Shown: positions 1-25,612, counted from the first letter of the stretch. The stretch: 64,000 nt of DNA from Phymorhynchus buccinoides (GCA_017654935.2 CM065695.1:35491271-35555270), one strand, 5' to 3'. A program made the numbers and translations. Notes: generated by a model not told the origin, from the sequence alone.

Positions 1-210
1 TCTAAATTCTAGCCTAGAACACAAACAGACCCATCTCAAACTTGACAAAAAATTAGATTTTTGACCTTGCAAGCCTGTTGTGAGAAACTAGCCCAGCAAC
101 TTAATGCCCCTTTCGTGGTGCTAGGTCACATACAGACACTTAATTGTTTGGTGTTTTTTTAGATTTTATATAATGCAAAGAAACTAAATGCACCAAAAGA
201 AATGAAAACA

Positions 211-521
211 TAATAATAATAATGAATATTTAGGGCGCTTAATCTTAACAAAAGCCCTAAGCGCTTACAATCATGATAAAAACAATACTAACAAAATGAA
301 AAGCTAGACAACACACAAAACACACACGAACTTGAGGTCAAACACACACACACACACACACACCAACACACACACACAGACACACACACACACCAACAAA
401 AACACACATACACACACGCATGCGCACGCACACACATGACTCAATGGATAACCTTTGCAGGAGGAGGAGGAGAAAGATTATGTTTTGAAGAGAGTTGTTT
501 TGAGGGAGGACTTGAAAGAAT
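211..521 (-). mobile_element. 5'-truncated LINE 3' end
   Basis: This is the reverse complement of the last ~310 bases of the LINE at 3884-5103. It begins with the (TAA)n tail, contains the same GCGCTTAATCTT / AAGCGCTTAC hairpin-like 3' end and a CA microsatellite (the LINE's GT tract), and stops inside the codons for the reverse transcriptase C-terminus. No open frame survives. Two copies of one family in opposite orientation within 5 kb suggest recent activity. Confidence 0.8.
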
Positions 522-1478
522 GTCAAACATCACATTTTTTCAATAAATTGTACAAGAAACGTGCATACACATGCACATAACACATTAAGTTAACGCGCAC
601 ACACATGCATGTTACAAACAGTAAAATGCAACTATAGAAAGAAAAATATGTGTACGCACACACTCACACATACACACACGCTCGTCATAAACAATAAAAT
701 ACAAATGCAGAAATTATATGCACAAAATTATATTCACATATGTGTACTCGGAGCTACAGTCACATGATGGCACTTTTTTTCCAGATGACATGGGTTTGCT
801 TGATTCCCCCTCATTGGCTAGTCTTTGATAAAAGGGAAGTAATACCATTCTGCTAGAAAAAAACACGAGGTGAACAACTATATTCAAATGATATATCAAT
901 TAGGCTTTATACTGAAAATTATCTTCCCGTCACTAGGTGGCGCTTGCACGTAGGCCCTTAAAAGCCTGCAAGGCCTAGGCATCCATTGTTGCTAGGTCTA
1001 CTCTCTAGCTCATGTCTCTGTCTCCCCCTCTCTGTCTCTCTCCCACCTTCTGTCTGTGTGTGTGTCTCCCTCCCTCCTCTCTCTCTCCCTCTTTGTCTGT
1101 GTGTGTGTCTCTCTCCCTCCTCTCTCTCTGTCTTTCTCTCTCTCTCCCTCAAGTGAACAGAGGGCTTCTCTCTCTCTCTCCCTCCTCCTCTCTCTCTCTC
1201 TCTGTCTCACTATCTGTTTTCTCCCCCCCCCCCTCCTCCTCCCTTTTTTTTCTGTGTCCCCCACCTCCTCACACACACACTTAGGCCATAAAACAAACCG
1301 GAGAGACGAAGGGAGAGAGAACGTTGCAAAAACTCAGGTCGGCTAATCATTTATTACGTCGTTTTTATATCTATAGTACATTTTATTATTAGTATAAGTT
1401 TTTGCCTTGCACACCCATTGAACGCAAGCAGTGCTCCCTGTCACATGACTTTTCATTCACTTCCGAGTTCATCTGCTG
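522..1478. other. Upstream flank of Rab2, no gene seen
   Basis: AT-rich sequence with scattered CA dinucleotide runs (about 600-680). From 1012 to 1280 the plus strand is almost pure pyrimidine, made of CT, TGTG and CCTC runs. Open frames here (SLSP- or RERE-type proteins) are microsatellite translations and are not genes. The last 80 bases probably hold the Rab2 core promoter. Confidence 0.5.
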
Positions 1479-1486
1479 TGACGTCA
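1479..1486. promoter_or_regulatory. CRE palindrome upstream of Rab2
   Basis: A perfect TGACGTCA sits 42 bases before the Rab2 start codon, in a slightly GC-richer stretch with an ETS-like CTTCCG at about 1461. Perfect CREs close to a transcription start are typical of CREB/ATF-responsive housekeeping promoters. The site is seen in the sequence; its use is inferred. Confidence 0.45.
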
Positions 1487-1527
1487 GGTGGCGTTGACAT
1501 CATCATCATTCTGCCTTTTCAGTCAAA

Positions 1528-15347
<13,820 letters not shown>

Positions 15348-16684
15348 ACAGGAGCGAGGGGATTAACAAGTGCAATAGACAGACACACACACACACACAC
15401 CACGGCTGTGCAGCAATATTCACTTTTCTTACCACAAAGAACGATAATTTATGACATTGAAAAGCTCAGCCGATGGCTTTTTTTTTTTTTTTCAATTAAC
15501 AGATTATCTCGCCTATGGTAAGAAATGTGAATATTAGCGGGTGTGCTACGTTCGAGAAGAGTACTGCTCTGTGTGTGCGCGTGGCAAGCAATATGGCGAC
15601 CAAAATGTCAACTGTCAACTTTATATTTTTTTTTTAACCCTACTCGATTTTGTTGTTGAAATGAACTCCTCTCCTGAAGGTTTTGTTGTTAAAATGCTTG
15701 TACTTTTAAAAAAAAACGAAATCACACGCTTCTTTTAATATTGTTTAAGTCTGTTGAGGATGGTGGTATCATTGAATGATAAGAGGATGTTATTCTGATA
15801 TATTGGATACCTTTTTTTTCTCTGCCTCTCTCTCTTGTATTTTACTCTTTCTATCATTAAGATAGTGTTTTTATAGTCAAATTTCAAAGGTATCCGACAA
15901 AGTCTTTTTCTGTTTAAAATGGCTTTCATAGTCAACACATACATGAACACCTGACATTTCATGTTACTCTCCAGTTTGTTGACAGTTTCATGTTTGTATA
16001 GACTTTTCATCTTATATACGGAGAAAAGTCACATTTTTAAATGAAGCAAAAGATAAAGTGTTAGAGGCACAAAATCGACAGCTGATCTTTTTTTTCTTCT
16101 GATTGTAATTCTTCTTCCCCTCTGAAACTGTCTTATTTAGAAGAGAAAAAAAATTCATAATCTTACCTGTAAGAAACAACCTGTTTTCTCGTTAGAATTT
16201 TTGGTTCTCCCATCTCCCTTGTTTGTTATAAATTTCCATGTTGAATGTATGTTTAAAATTTTCAGTTATGCTTCTTGTGATAGATCTGTGTATGACCTTG
16301 ATTTTAGACCATTATTCCTATTAAAGACTTTATATTATAACCCGATAATATTTTCCTTTTTTTCGTTTTACGTCGGATGTGTAAGATTTTGTTCTTGCTC
16401 TCCAGCATGGGTATTGTATAGCTGAATGATGTAATGTGAAGCGAGAGTACCTGTCAAGCATGTTATGAAAAACGAGCTACAGTATACCAAGGAGAATTCA
16501 TGACAACTTCTGTTTGGATGTGATGGTCGTGTAACGAACATGTCGATTGTCGTGTAACAAGAATGTTGATTGTAGTACATAATGATCATTATTACCACAT
16601 TGCGTGTGTTTGGTTGTATGGTTGAAATGTGTTGCACATCGTGATAATCATACGAATGTGACCTTTTTTTTTTTTGTCGTGTGC
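15348..16684. other. Rab2 3' UTR and downstream flank
   Basis: AT-rich and without a credible open frame. The Rab2 3' UTR must begin here, but I could not fix its end: no AATAAA lies close to the stop, and the nearest ones are inside later repeats. A CA run at 15381-15400 and a T run at 15479-15492 are the only obvious simple repeats. Confidence 0.4.
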
Positions 16685-17675
16685 TTAAAGACCCACTGAC
16701 CCGGCAAAGTTAAGTCCCTTGATTTTTTCTGGCCATGTGTGACCCACATACAAATTCCCGCAAATTCAAAGTGAGGCTGCTCTTCAAAGTGATGTTTCGT
16801 TTTGAATTTGGGGTAATTTGTATGGGAGTCACACCTGGCCAAAATAAGATTCCTTACTGGCGATAAGAGGGACAACACGCAGTGTTGATTCTAGAGCGCG
16901 GTCTTGCGGGATTCCCGCATTTTTTGACCCTAGGACGCATAAAATCGCGAACAGTGCGGCCCAACTCACGCACAAAAATAAAAACGAACGCACTTTTACT
17001 TAGCGAGTGCGTAGTCGCGGCTGCTGTGTGTATATCCTTCTCAAGACTGAGTGAAACCGAGCATCCTTTCTGTCCTCGTTTCTGATTGGCCGATGACTCT
17101 GGCTTTGTCCAATCACACAAATTTTCACTCAGGAGCACATATTTTCAGTCCGCCATTTTTGTTTTGGGGCACACTATCGAGTTCAATGCTACAGCCAGCG
17201 ATTCTCGTTCTGTTGTAGGGCCTCTAAGGCGCAGTGAGCAAAGCAATCAAAGCAAACTTGTTTAATTTCGTGGTTTCGTGGCCTATCAACGAAGGATATG
17301 TGTACAACTAAGAATACACTCAATGGGTCAGGAAGTGAAACGGAACTCGCGATGCCAACAGATGTGTCATTACTCGGTAATGATTACTGTCAACCAGAAC
17401 CGGATTGGAACTTCTTGAAACTGCCTTGCCCAACGAACTGGAAAGACGCGAAAAACAGTCTTTCCAAAGGCTTGGTTGTGTTTCAAGGAAGAGGGCGAGG
17501 GCGATAACATCCACGATGAGAGCTTTGACGCGATCACTGAATCGGCGAAAGTCACAACTCGAACTCGAAGAATCTTGAGTGCGGCATTTGAACGCGGCAG
17601 TAGTGAAGTGAGAACTTCAGCCTGAGCACAATGCGCGCGCGCACGCATTCTCTCTCTCTCTCTCTCTCTCTCTCA

Positions 17676-17719
<44 letters not shown>

Positions 17720-18204
17720 GACACTGTAACACAGGTTCTCTCTGTTTAAAAGTTCTCACCCTTCTTCCTCCCTCTCTCACTCACTTTTTTCTCATTCATT
17801 GTGTTTTAGTTTAAAATTACTGTTTTTTCATGTCTATTTTTTGGTCCTTGTCCCACCACATACTCATTCTAGTCTCTCTTTCTCCCCCCCCCCCCCCCCC
17901 CCCCCCCAACTTCCAAGTCAACTCATTTATAATCTATATGCAGCTAGAAAGTTTGCAAGGCCAAGTAAGTTTGTAAGGTTGAACCAGCTTCATACATTTT
18001 AAAAGAAAAGCAATACTAACATTTTTAAACGTTTTAGCGTGCACATACAATTTAGTTAATATGCCCCCCTTTTTTGTTAGCTAGGGGAGTCTAGGGGCTC
18101 CCTTTTTCCAATCTAGGGAGCTTGGGCTCCCTTTTGAAAAATCCTAGAATCAACACTGAACACGTGAAAACGCTGATTTTCACACGTGATGTGGTGGGTC
18201 TTAA
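16685..18204. mobile_element. TTAA-bounded MITE (family G), split by a later insertion
   Basis: The outer element begins TTAAAGACCCACTGAC and ends GTGGTGGGTCTTAA, an imperfect inverted repeat with TTAA at both edges. Its two halves (16685-16879 and 18159-18204) together match, in reverse, the intact 236-bp copy at 38393-38628, including the GGGCATTTG-type and GAGCAGCCTC motifs. The 1.28 kb between the halves is a separate nested element. Confidence 0.75.
16880..18158. mobile_element. 1279-bp nested TIR element with 6-bp target duplication
   Basis: The termini are a perfect 15-bp inverted repeat, CAGTGTTGATTCTAG / CTAGAATCAACACTG. Both sides are flanked by AACACG (16874-16879 and 18159-18164), a 6-bp target-site duplication inside the family G MITE. 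The interior has a GC-rich left part, CCAAT-like boxes, a TC microsatellite (17648-17712) and a 24-C run (17884-17907). No transposase frame was recognised; the 69-aa frame at 17298 matches nothing I know. CAGTG ends recall hAT, but hAT makes 8-bp duplications. Confidence 0.8.
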
Positions 18205-18729
18205 ATGTTCATTATGAATATTAACGTGAATTTAACCCCACCCCTTCTGTGTTGTAACTTTCACTTTTTTGTGTTCAGGTTGTGTTAATGCATACTTGAA
18301 GTTGTCTTAGAGCATTACAAGTTGTATAAGTTGTTGTTTGTGTGCTTTTCTCTTTTTCCTTTTTTTTTGTGTGCGTGTTCAAATCGTGTGCTGATTTTGA
18401 AAATGTTTTACTGCTTTCAAGACAGACGGTGGGACGGGGTTGTGGTAATCTTATGATTTTGAATTTATGCTTGGAGAGATTGTAGTCCATTATTTAAAAG
18501 CCTCATGGGGTGGTTAGATTTGTTTTCTGGTGTTGATCTCTTTCTGTCCAACCAGTCGTAAACGGTCTACTTCCAGATTTATTTCACGAAAAAGTCTGGA
18601 CAGAAGGATAGGTCCTGTCATATCAAGTGAAACTGTTTCAACATGTTCATTTGCCATAAACCTATGGAATATTTAACTTTGACTTTAACCTTTACAAAGA
18701 AACAGTTAAATTTCAAACATTTTTAAGCC

Positions 18730-18957
18730 TTAACCCCTTGACTGCCAGAGAAAATTAAAGAAAAAATAATTGGGCAAATCATGACATGAAAAAGACAACT
18801 GATAGAGCCAATCTGGCAAACTGGTTTGGGGATATTACTCTCTTGACTGTGTTAGAACAAAAGCCAGCATATCGAGGTTATTCCTCTTCATCTGATGACG
18901 TCATCAGTGATGCCATCAACTCAGTACGCAATACGTTGGTGGCAGTCAAGGGGTTAA
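18730..18957. mobile_element. TTAA-bounded MITE (CCCTTGACTGCCA type)
   Basis: TTAACCCCTTGACTGCCAGA at the left, TGGCAGTCAAGGGGTTAA at the right: an inverted repeat of at least 16 bases that includes the TTAA target. 228 bp, non-coding. The same architecture is at 27843-28071, 43149-43317 and 55529-55774. TTAA targets and short internal sequence fit a piggyBac-type non-autonomous element (inference). Confidence 0.75.
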
Positions 18958-19434
18958 AGCCATGCTTCATGAAATTGCATGGCACAGCTCCATGAGAACA
19001 AGATCAAATTATAAATCCTGTATTATAAGTTGGACAAACAAGATCAGTTTGGAGAAATTAATATGACTTTGGTGCTGTGCCATACGCAGTATTGCAAGCC
19101 AGCTCCCCCCCTCCTCCCCAAATGCCCTTCCTCCCCATGTTCAGCAATCTTTTGTTGGATTTATAAATAAAAAAATAATACAAATAAAATGTAATGGTGG
19201 TGTTTTTTTCGGGGGGGAGAGAGTGAGCCACTGAGGGGATAGATTCTGATCACTGCTTATTGGGCATTCCACTGTAGGTCTGATGTGTTTGCAAGTGTGT
19301 GTATGTGTGATCGGTTGATTGGTACACATACATCAGCCTGTTTGTGATGTTTGGACTGTTGCTATGGATGTGCAATATGGCCATGACGTGTAGATCCTGC
19401 ATCTGTGTCATGTTTATGTGGTGTCTCACTTTTA

Positions 19435-19645
19435 TTAGAAAACTAGCAGTCCTCGCTACGATTCGCACCCTTTACTACTTCCTTCTTCTGACCGGTTTTC
19501 AAGGTCAAACTCCAAGGTGATGGTCACCACGGTTATGCATTTTCTATAGGATCCTCCATGCACCATAATACATCACCACACAAAATTTGAAGTGATTCTG
19601 TTCACTGGTTCGTGAGTTACATGGCGAACAAACAAGGATACGCAC
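19435..19645. repeat. Dispersed repeat related to the DR0 family
   Basis: Contains GGTTTTCAAGGTCAAACTCC, CACCACACAAAATTTGAAG and TGATTCTGTTCACTGGTTCG. All of these recur at 29130-29324, 32505-32830 and 51119-51906. This copy has only a diverged AAGGTCA pair. It ends in a CA run. Confidence 0.6.
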
Positions 19646-20945
19646 ACACACACAAGTTGTTCAAATATAAGAGGCATTAAGATATGCTCAGATCTTTGGC
19701 TACTGTTTGGTTTAGAGAGTGACAGGCACCGCTTGGCATTTGATTTGTTTTCAATGACTTTGGAGAATGGTTTAGCTGTGTGCAAACTTTTAAAGATATT
19801 TAAAGTAGGTCAACTGGAATTTGTTATGTCAATGAACACTACAAATTACTGAAAAGGTGAAATCACACACACACACACACTTTCTCTCAAAACATGACAT
19901 TCAGGTTGCATGCAATAATTATGATATGCATCATTATTAATCAATGGATCAAAAATTGGAACTATTGAAGGACAGTTGTGTGTGGAAGCCACTGTATGGG
20001 AAAAGAAAGGAAGATGTGGAAGAATGAATTTATGTATTTGGTTTATTAGTGTTGTAGGTTTTGCGCAATTTGGAATAAATGTACATCGATGCTGTGTGAA
20101 CTGCCACCTTCTTCATAATACATCAAACTAGCCTCTCTTGTTTGTACTTCATGTTTAGATAACATTGAATTACAGTCATCAATTTTTACTGTAAGACAAT
20201 TGACAGACCCTCTTCGATATTCACATGAATCTAACGGTCAGCTGACCTAAGAGTAGATGATGTACTATATTTTTTGTTTTCAGGTCTTTGTGCATTGTTA
20301 ATATTCATGGATTTGTGTTTTGTTATATGTGGTCGAACTTTACGCGGTGACAGTCCTGAGATAACCATAGCTGTTGACGGGACTATATAATAGACTAACT
20401 AACTAAGAGTAGATGAGCAAAGCTGGCAGCAAAACTGAATAGGATTGATTGGTTGAATAAAGCTGCTGTCAGTTAGAGGAGTAGAGTGAGATGAGCCATG
20501 ATGCTGGTAAATGAACTAAGGTGCTAGCAGACCTGTTTTTCTCTAGCACGGTTGCTGTGTCTATGGTCAGATTACTAACATGATAGATGGGTTTTTATTG
20601 ATTCGAGCGCATGAATGATGGTCACATCATTTTGACAAATCAAACGTGTTTCTCTCAGATTGTACTTTTTAGCTTTTAGCATACCATCACTGTTGTTAGT
20701 TGCTACATTTTCCTCACCCTTTGTCGATGTTCCATCTCGGAACGGCATTCACATCCTGCTTGCAGAACGAAAAGATTTCTGTTTTTTGTGTGTGGAAAAA
20801 AGAATGCTTGCGTGACTGATATGCTACTTTTTTTTGGTCCCTTGTGTCTGTTTTGTTGCTGCTCTGTGATTCTGTATTGCTGCACATAAAAGAGAAGCCA
20901 GCTGCATTCATGGGACCTCAAAAGTGGTTTTTTTTGGTGTTTTGG

Positions 20946-21340
20946 CAAAGGTAAAGATGTGCCACCCCCCTGCATTTCTCGGTTAATTCTATTTTTCCGT
21001 TTTTGCCTTTCTTACCATACATAAAGCTGTATTTTAGGAACATATTCAGCTAATAACCTTTTTGGAATACTAACCCTAACCCTAGCCCTAAACCTAACCC
21101 TACCCCCCACTATGTACTGCAGTACACCGCGATTTGTCACAGTTGTGGTTCGTTGCGTTTTTCCGTCTTATAGAGTGGGGGGTAGGGTTAGGGCTAGGGT
21201 TAGGGTTAGTATTCCAAAAAGGTTATTAGCTAAAAATGTTCCTAAAATACAGCTTTATGTATGGTAAGAAAGGCAATAACGGAAAAATAGAATTCACCGA
21301 GATAGGTAGGGGGGGTGGCACATCTTGACCTTTACCGGTG
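20946..21340. repeat. Large inverted repeat with telomere-type motifs
   Basis: The left arm 20946-21113 runs GGTAAAGATGTGCCACCCCC ... TAACCCTAACCCTAGCCC ... CCCTACCCCCCACT. The right arm 21174-21340 is its near-perfect reverse complement, ending GACCTTTACC. About 60 unrelated bases (with GTACTGCAGTAC) form the loop. TTAGGG-type repeats lie at the inner ends of both arms. The outer ~70 bases of each arm recur in the smaller foldback at 27383-27556. Confidence 0.85.
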
Positions 21341-21341
21341 T

Positions 21342-22105
21342 TTTTTCCACAACTTTCTCCCTTTACTCCATCAATTAAACACAGTAAACACCATAATATT
21401 AATAAATCAACTTTCTCTCCCTTCATCAATTAAACACAGTAAACACCATAGTGAATCAACTTTCTCCCTTTACTCCATCAATTAAACACAGTAAACACCA
21501 TAATATTAATAAATCAACTTTCTCTCCCTTCATCAATTAAACACAGTCAACACCATAGTGAATCAACTTTCTATCTTTACTCCATCAATTAAACACAGTA
21601 AACACCATAATATTAATAAATCAACTTTCTCTCCCTTCATCAATTAAACACAGTCAACACCATAGTGAATCAACTTTCTATCTTTACTCCATCAATTAAA
21701 CACAGTAAACACCATAATATTAATAAATCAACTTTCTCTCCCTTCATCAATTAAACACAGTAAACACCATAGTGAATCAACTTTCTATCTTTACTCCATC
21801 AATTAAACGCAGTAAATAGTTAATACGATAATGAATCAACTTTCTCTCTCCCTTTACTCCATTAATTAAACACAGTAAACACCATAATGAATCAACTTTC
21901 CATCAATTAAACACAGTAAACACTTAATAAATTAACTTACTTTATCTTTACTCCATCAATTAAACACAGTAAGCACCATAATAATCAACTTTCCATCAAT
22001 TAAACACAGTAAACACTTAATAAATTAACTTTCTTTATCTTTACTCCATCAATTAAACACAGTAAGCACCATAATAATCAACTTTCTATCTTTTCTCCAT
22101 CTTTT
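21342..22105 (+). repeat. Satellite-like tandem array, ~107-bp dimeric unit
   Basis: Two related monomers alternate: about 49 bp (AATCAACTTTCTCTCCCTTC...CCATAGTG) and about 58 bp (...TTTACTCCATCAATTAAACA...ATAATATTAATAA), sharing ATCAATTAAACACAGTAAAC. The dimer repeats with a period of about 107 bp from 21342 to about 21800, then degrades into shorter, more variable monomers up to 22105. It abuts the inverted repeat. Confidence 0.9.
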
Positions 22106-23430
22106 TTACCTCAAAAGTTGTTTTTTTATTATAAAAAAACCCCCAGAAAACATTTCAGAATGGGGCAAAAATGAAGCTTTGGATCATCAGACATGCTTTA
22201 TGGTGGAATTGCCCTCTCTCACTAATTTCTGCCATTGCTTTTTGTTCTTATTTTATATTTCCAGATTCCAGCCTATGAACAGTAAAGCAAAAGAGAGATT
22301 TCATATCTTTACATTTTTCTCTTGAGTTAAATGCAGTTTTTCAAATAAATTATTAGCACGATTTTTGTTCCATAAAAGAAAAAAATCTTTCTTATAAAAT
22401 GATGGAACATGGAGTTTTACACTTCAAATTCACTACATTTGAACGGAACATCACTTTTCATTAATTTGTAAGTCAAGAAAGTGTGGTAGGAGTTCAAATA
22501 ATCATACTACTTTCGGTATTGAATTCAGATATCATTTTTGCAAACATTAAAATCCAAACTTATACAGTATTTTAACAGTAGTAATGGAAACCTCTTGCAG
22601 TTTTAGATTTACTCGTACATGATTGTCATTTTTCATTTGATGCAAGTTTTACCAATACAAAGACGGACAGATGACTGAACTGCCTATCATGTTTTGGTTT
22701 TTACCTGCAGTAACATGGTTCACGAGTGAAGGAACTCCTGAACTTGATTGTCTACTTTTTCCTGTGGTATGGTCAGGCCTATTTCGGTTTGGAATCAGTC
22801 TAATTTGTCTATGGTTTGTTTTGATGCTTTGGTGTGCAATGCAATTCTTACAGTGAATTTGGAACTGGACGGTTTAGACATTGGTGTTACTACATATTCA
22901 TGCTGATGGGTGGGTTTTTTGGGGGGTGCGTCCTTCTCAGGGGGTACCCGCTGTGTGCATGGATCTACATACTATACCTGTTCAATGTTGTCCGTTACAT
23001 GTGCTATTCATCGGTTTATGAAGTACACATTCTGTTCTGTGTCAGGGCTCCCAGGGACCCCCATTTGGGGGTCTATGAAGCACTAGAATTCTAAAGGACC
23101 CTCTGAAAGAATGTGCAGGGGGTCCCAGGGATGCACTAGAAACATTTTTAGCATTCACAATGCCACTGGGACCCTCTATCCTGCCCCTAGGACCCTCCAT
23201 GCTGTCGGTGAAGGAGTCCCTGGGACCCCTTGTTTTGCGGGGCGATTGGGAGCCCTGTGTGTATCGCGTAGTTCATTACCAGATTGACAGGACTCATGTG
23301 TGGTTCTGGCAATAAAGAGGGCTGTCATGATGACTGGTTTTTGTTTTCTGTGTGTGTGAATGTGCGTGTTCTAATCACGAAGCATGAATTCATGAAATTG
23401 GTGCTACACTGCTTTCTCACTGTCCAGCAT
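22106..23430. other. Gene-free AT-rich stretch
   Basis: No convincing gene or element. A short region at about 23048-23260 contains repeated GGGACCC / CCAGGGA words (an imperfect local repeat). Small frames at 22671 and 22834 have no recognisable features. Confidence 0.4.
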
Positions 23431-23435
23431 TTCTT

Positions 23436-23755
23436 GTTTGTTGTCTTACCCTGGCTGAAAGCCGTAGCTCCCGATTCCAGGAATCGGGTGGCTATTTTTA
23501 GACACACGCCTCTACCAGCAAGAGGAGAAAAGAAGGGTTTGCTCGCAGCGGGTGGCGAAAACTGCCGGTTTTGCTCGCCTCCCTCCTTTTATATCCCTGT
23601 TCTGCCTTTAAAGATTCCAGGGATCCAACGGCTGAAGCACTTGAACACTAATGTACAAATGCACCAGCTAGGGATGAGAACATTACGTGTGACCGTTTTT
23701 GAATACCCCGCCACGTGGGCAGCCACACTCCGACTTCAGAGGATTTTGGACTGAG
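23436..23755 (+). repeat. Dispersed repeat, family D
   Basis: From TTGTTGTCTTACCCTGGCTG through CCAGGGATC and CAGCTAGGGATGAGAACATT to the CACACTCCGACTTCAGAGG end. The closest relative is 57537-57725, where the same sequence forms the tail of a tRNA-derived SINE; fragments lie at 40465-40560 and 45857-45895. This copy has about 130 extra bases in its middle. Confidence 0.65.
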
Positions 23756-24168
23756 GATGTTAACTAAACAATTTAAGAAAATATAACAATTAATTGAACT
23801 AAAAAACATCCAAAAGCTACACATTAACACAAACAAATGAAGATGGGAAAATAAGCAAAGTAAAAAAACCACTACATTTTCGTCTTAAAAAAAGACTTTT
23901 TCAAAGGCAATGTGTTTGTAAACAAAAAGTAGGTTGGATGAAATAACATTTACACAATTATAGGAAGTATGGTAAATGGCCCAAAAATGAAAATAAAAAA
24001 GACCCCCGCAACCGAATGCCGGTCCAAAATTATTTTTAACAGCATGTTATATTTTGTTAAATGACAGCAAAACCCTCTACCGTATTTCATGAAAATTCCC
24101 AACCTTTTGAATAATCACCGAGTAAGAAAGATAAGAAAGAAAACCATACCACCCTGGAATGAAGGTAC

Positions 24169-24590
24169 AATGTAACAAAAAAAATTGTCATATTTAACAT
24201 GCAAGGACAATTGGAATTCAATTCTGTCAAGATGGCGATGCTGTTGTCAGTGTGTTCTCGTTCTAGCCAGGTAGTTGAGCAAGAAAGCTTGACTTTGGGA
24301 TGGCGGTGTGGTTGTAAGTGCGTTCTCGTTCTAACCGTGTAGTTTTTGCATAAAAGTTTGACTTTGGGAGTCAATGAATTGTACGTTATATGCAAGTTGC
24401 TCGTTGTAGCGAGCTCGTTGTATGCAGAATTATTTAACAAGGAAAAAGAAGGCTTGTGGTTGGGAATTTGGAAACCACTCGTTAAACACGGGCTCTCGTT
24501 TAAACCGTACTCGTACTAAATGGGTTTCCCTGTAACAAGAAAATTTGCGATATTTAACATGCAAGGACAATTGGAATTCAATTCTGTTTA
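24169..24590 (+). repeat. Direct repeats flanking an internally duplicated unit
   Basis: About 59 bases ending in ACAATTGGAATTCAATTCTG occur at 24169-24228 and again at 24531-24590. Between them two ~70-bp units (TTCTCGTTCTAGCCAGGTAG... and TTCTCGTTCTAACCGTGTAG...) are tandemly related. A diverged third copy of the flank motif is at about 25411. No coding capacity. Confidence 0.6.
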
Positions 24591-24624
24591 TTGTAACACT
24601 CACTGACCTTGATAATTAAAAAAA

Positions 24625-25010
24625 TACTGTCAAATGCGGACTATAAGCCGCTACTTTTTTGCTCAACTTGGGTCCATGCGGCTTGTCTGTGGTTTTATTT
24701 TTATTCTACATTTATCAGAATTATTAAATCTGTTTCTGGCCGTATTGTTCAGCCTATTTTTAGCATCTTTAGACTCAAAATTGGTTTTGGTAATCAATAG
24801 ATTCAAATCTCATGTTTAAAGTGTCTGTGGACATTAAATACTCATGTTCTGATTGGAGAAATTCTATATTTGTTTTGGTTTGTGCACATACAATTTTGTC
24901 GGTGGCTTATAAACTGGTGCGGCTTATATCTGAATAAATACCTAATATTTTGTCAATTTAAGAGATGCGGCTTATATACAGATGCATCTTATAGTCCAGT
25001 TTTTACGGTA
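24625..25010. mobile_element. MITE, family B (ACTATAAGCCGC type)
   Basis: Begins TACTGTCAAATGCGGACTAT and ends TTATAGTCCAGTTTTTACGGTA, with internal CTACTTTTTTGCTCAACTTG and GTGCGGCTTATA motifs. Clearly homologous to 38794-39196. Its right end runs into a (TA)n microsatellite to 25030, which may mark its TA target. Confidence 0.7.
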
Positions 25011-25143
25011 TATATATATATATATATATCGAGCACTGTCCCTCCCCCATTGGGAGAAAAAGTAAATCAGCACATTTTATTATTAATATTTTTTTAATAT
25101 CTTTTTTTAAAAAAGTAACACAGAATATTTTATAACGTTAACT

Positions 25144-25356
25144 TGTTTCTGAAGTTCACAAATTCATACATACACATTAGATACAGAAAAGTTTCATCAA
25201 TTCGGCATTTCAAATGCAACAACGTTTCAGTCCTACAGAGTTGTGTGGAGTGGGAAGTTTGGCTTGTGCGGCTGTTATCTTTTTCTATATATATAGTTTG
25301 CTTTGATAACGCTTTTCTGTGTCCAATGTCTTTATTTGTGAACCTCAGAAACAAAA
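25144..25356. repeat. Imperfect inverted repeat (foldback)
   Basis: The left arm begins TTGTTTCTGAAGTTCACAAAT and the right arm ends ATTTGTGAACCTCAGAAACA. Arms of about 90-100 bases pair with scattered mismatches, so both strands show similar MFL(K/R)FTN frames. Non-coding, probably a decayed MITE. Confidence 0.55.
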
Positions 25357-25612
25357 CCAGTTATATATGTATATCAAGGCTCGAGGAAGATAAAAATGCA
25401 TTTTATCTTTGACATGTAAGGATAATTGGAATCCCAAATTCAATTGATGCAGCCTTCATTGACCATAAATCATACCAAGACTGCCACACTGGGGATATCA
25501 GGACCTCTATCTTGGCTTATTGTTCAAATATTAACATGTGAAAGTACCGACACCGTAGTAATTAATGTGAAAAATACATTCTCTCCACTTGAAATCGGTT
25601 GATTCACTGTCA

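Noticed and set aside
17298..17507. 69-residue frame MCTTKNTLNGSGSE... inside the nested element
   Set aside because: No known motif, no transposase signature; too short to call a gene.
21342..22105. CRISPR-like regular repeats
   Set aside because: Repeats are tandem and the intervening segments are themselves repeated, with no unique spacers; the genome is eukaryotic. It is a satellite.
22671..23094. Two hydrophobic small frames that look like membrane proteins
   Set aside because: Composition reflects T-rich DNA; no homology, no splice signals, no conserved motif.
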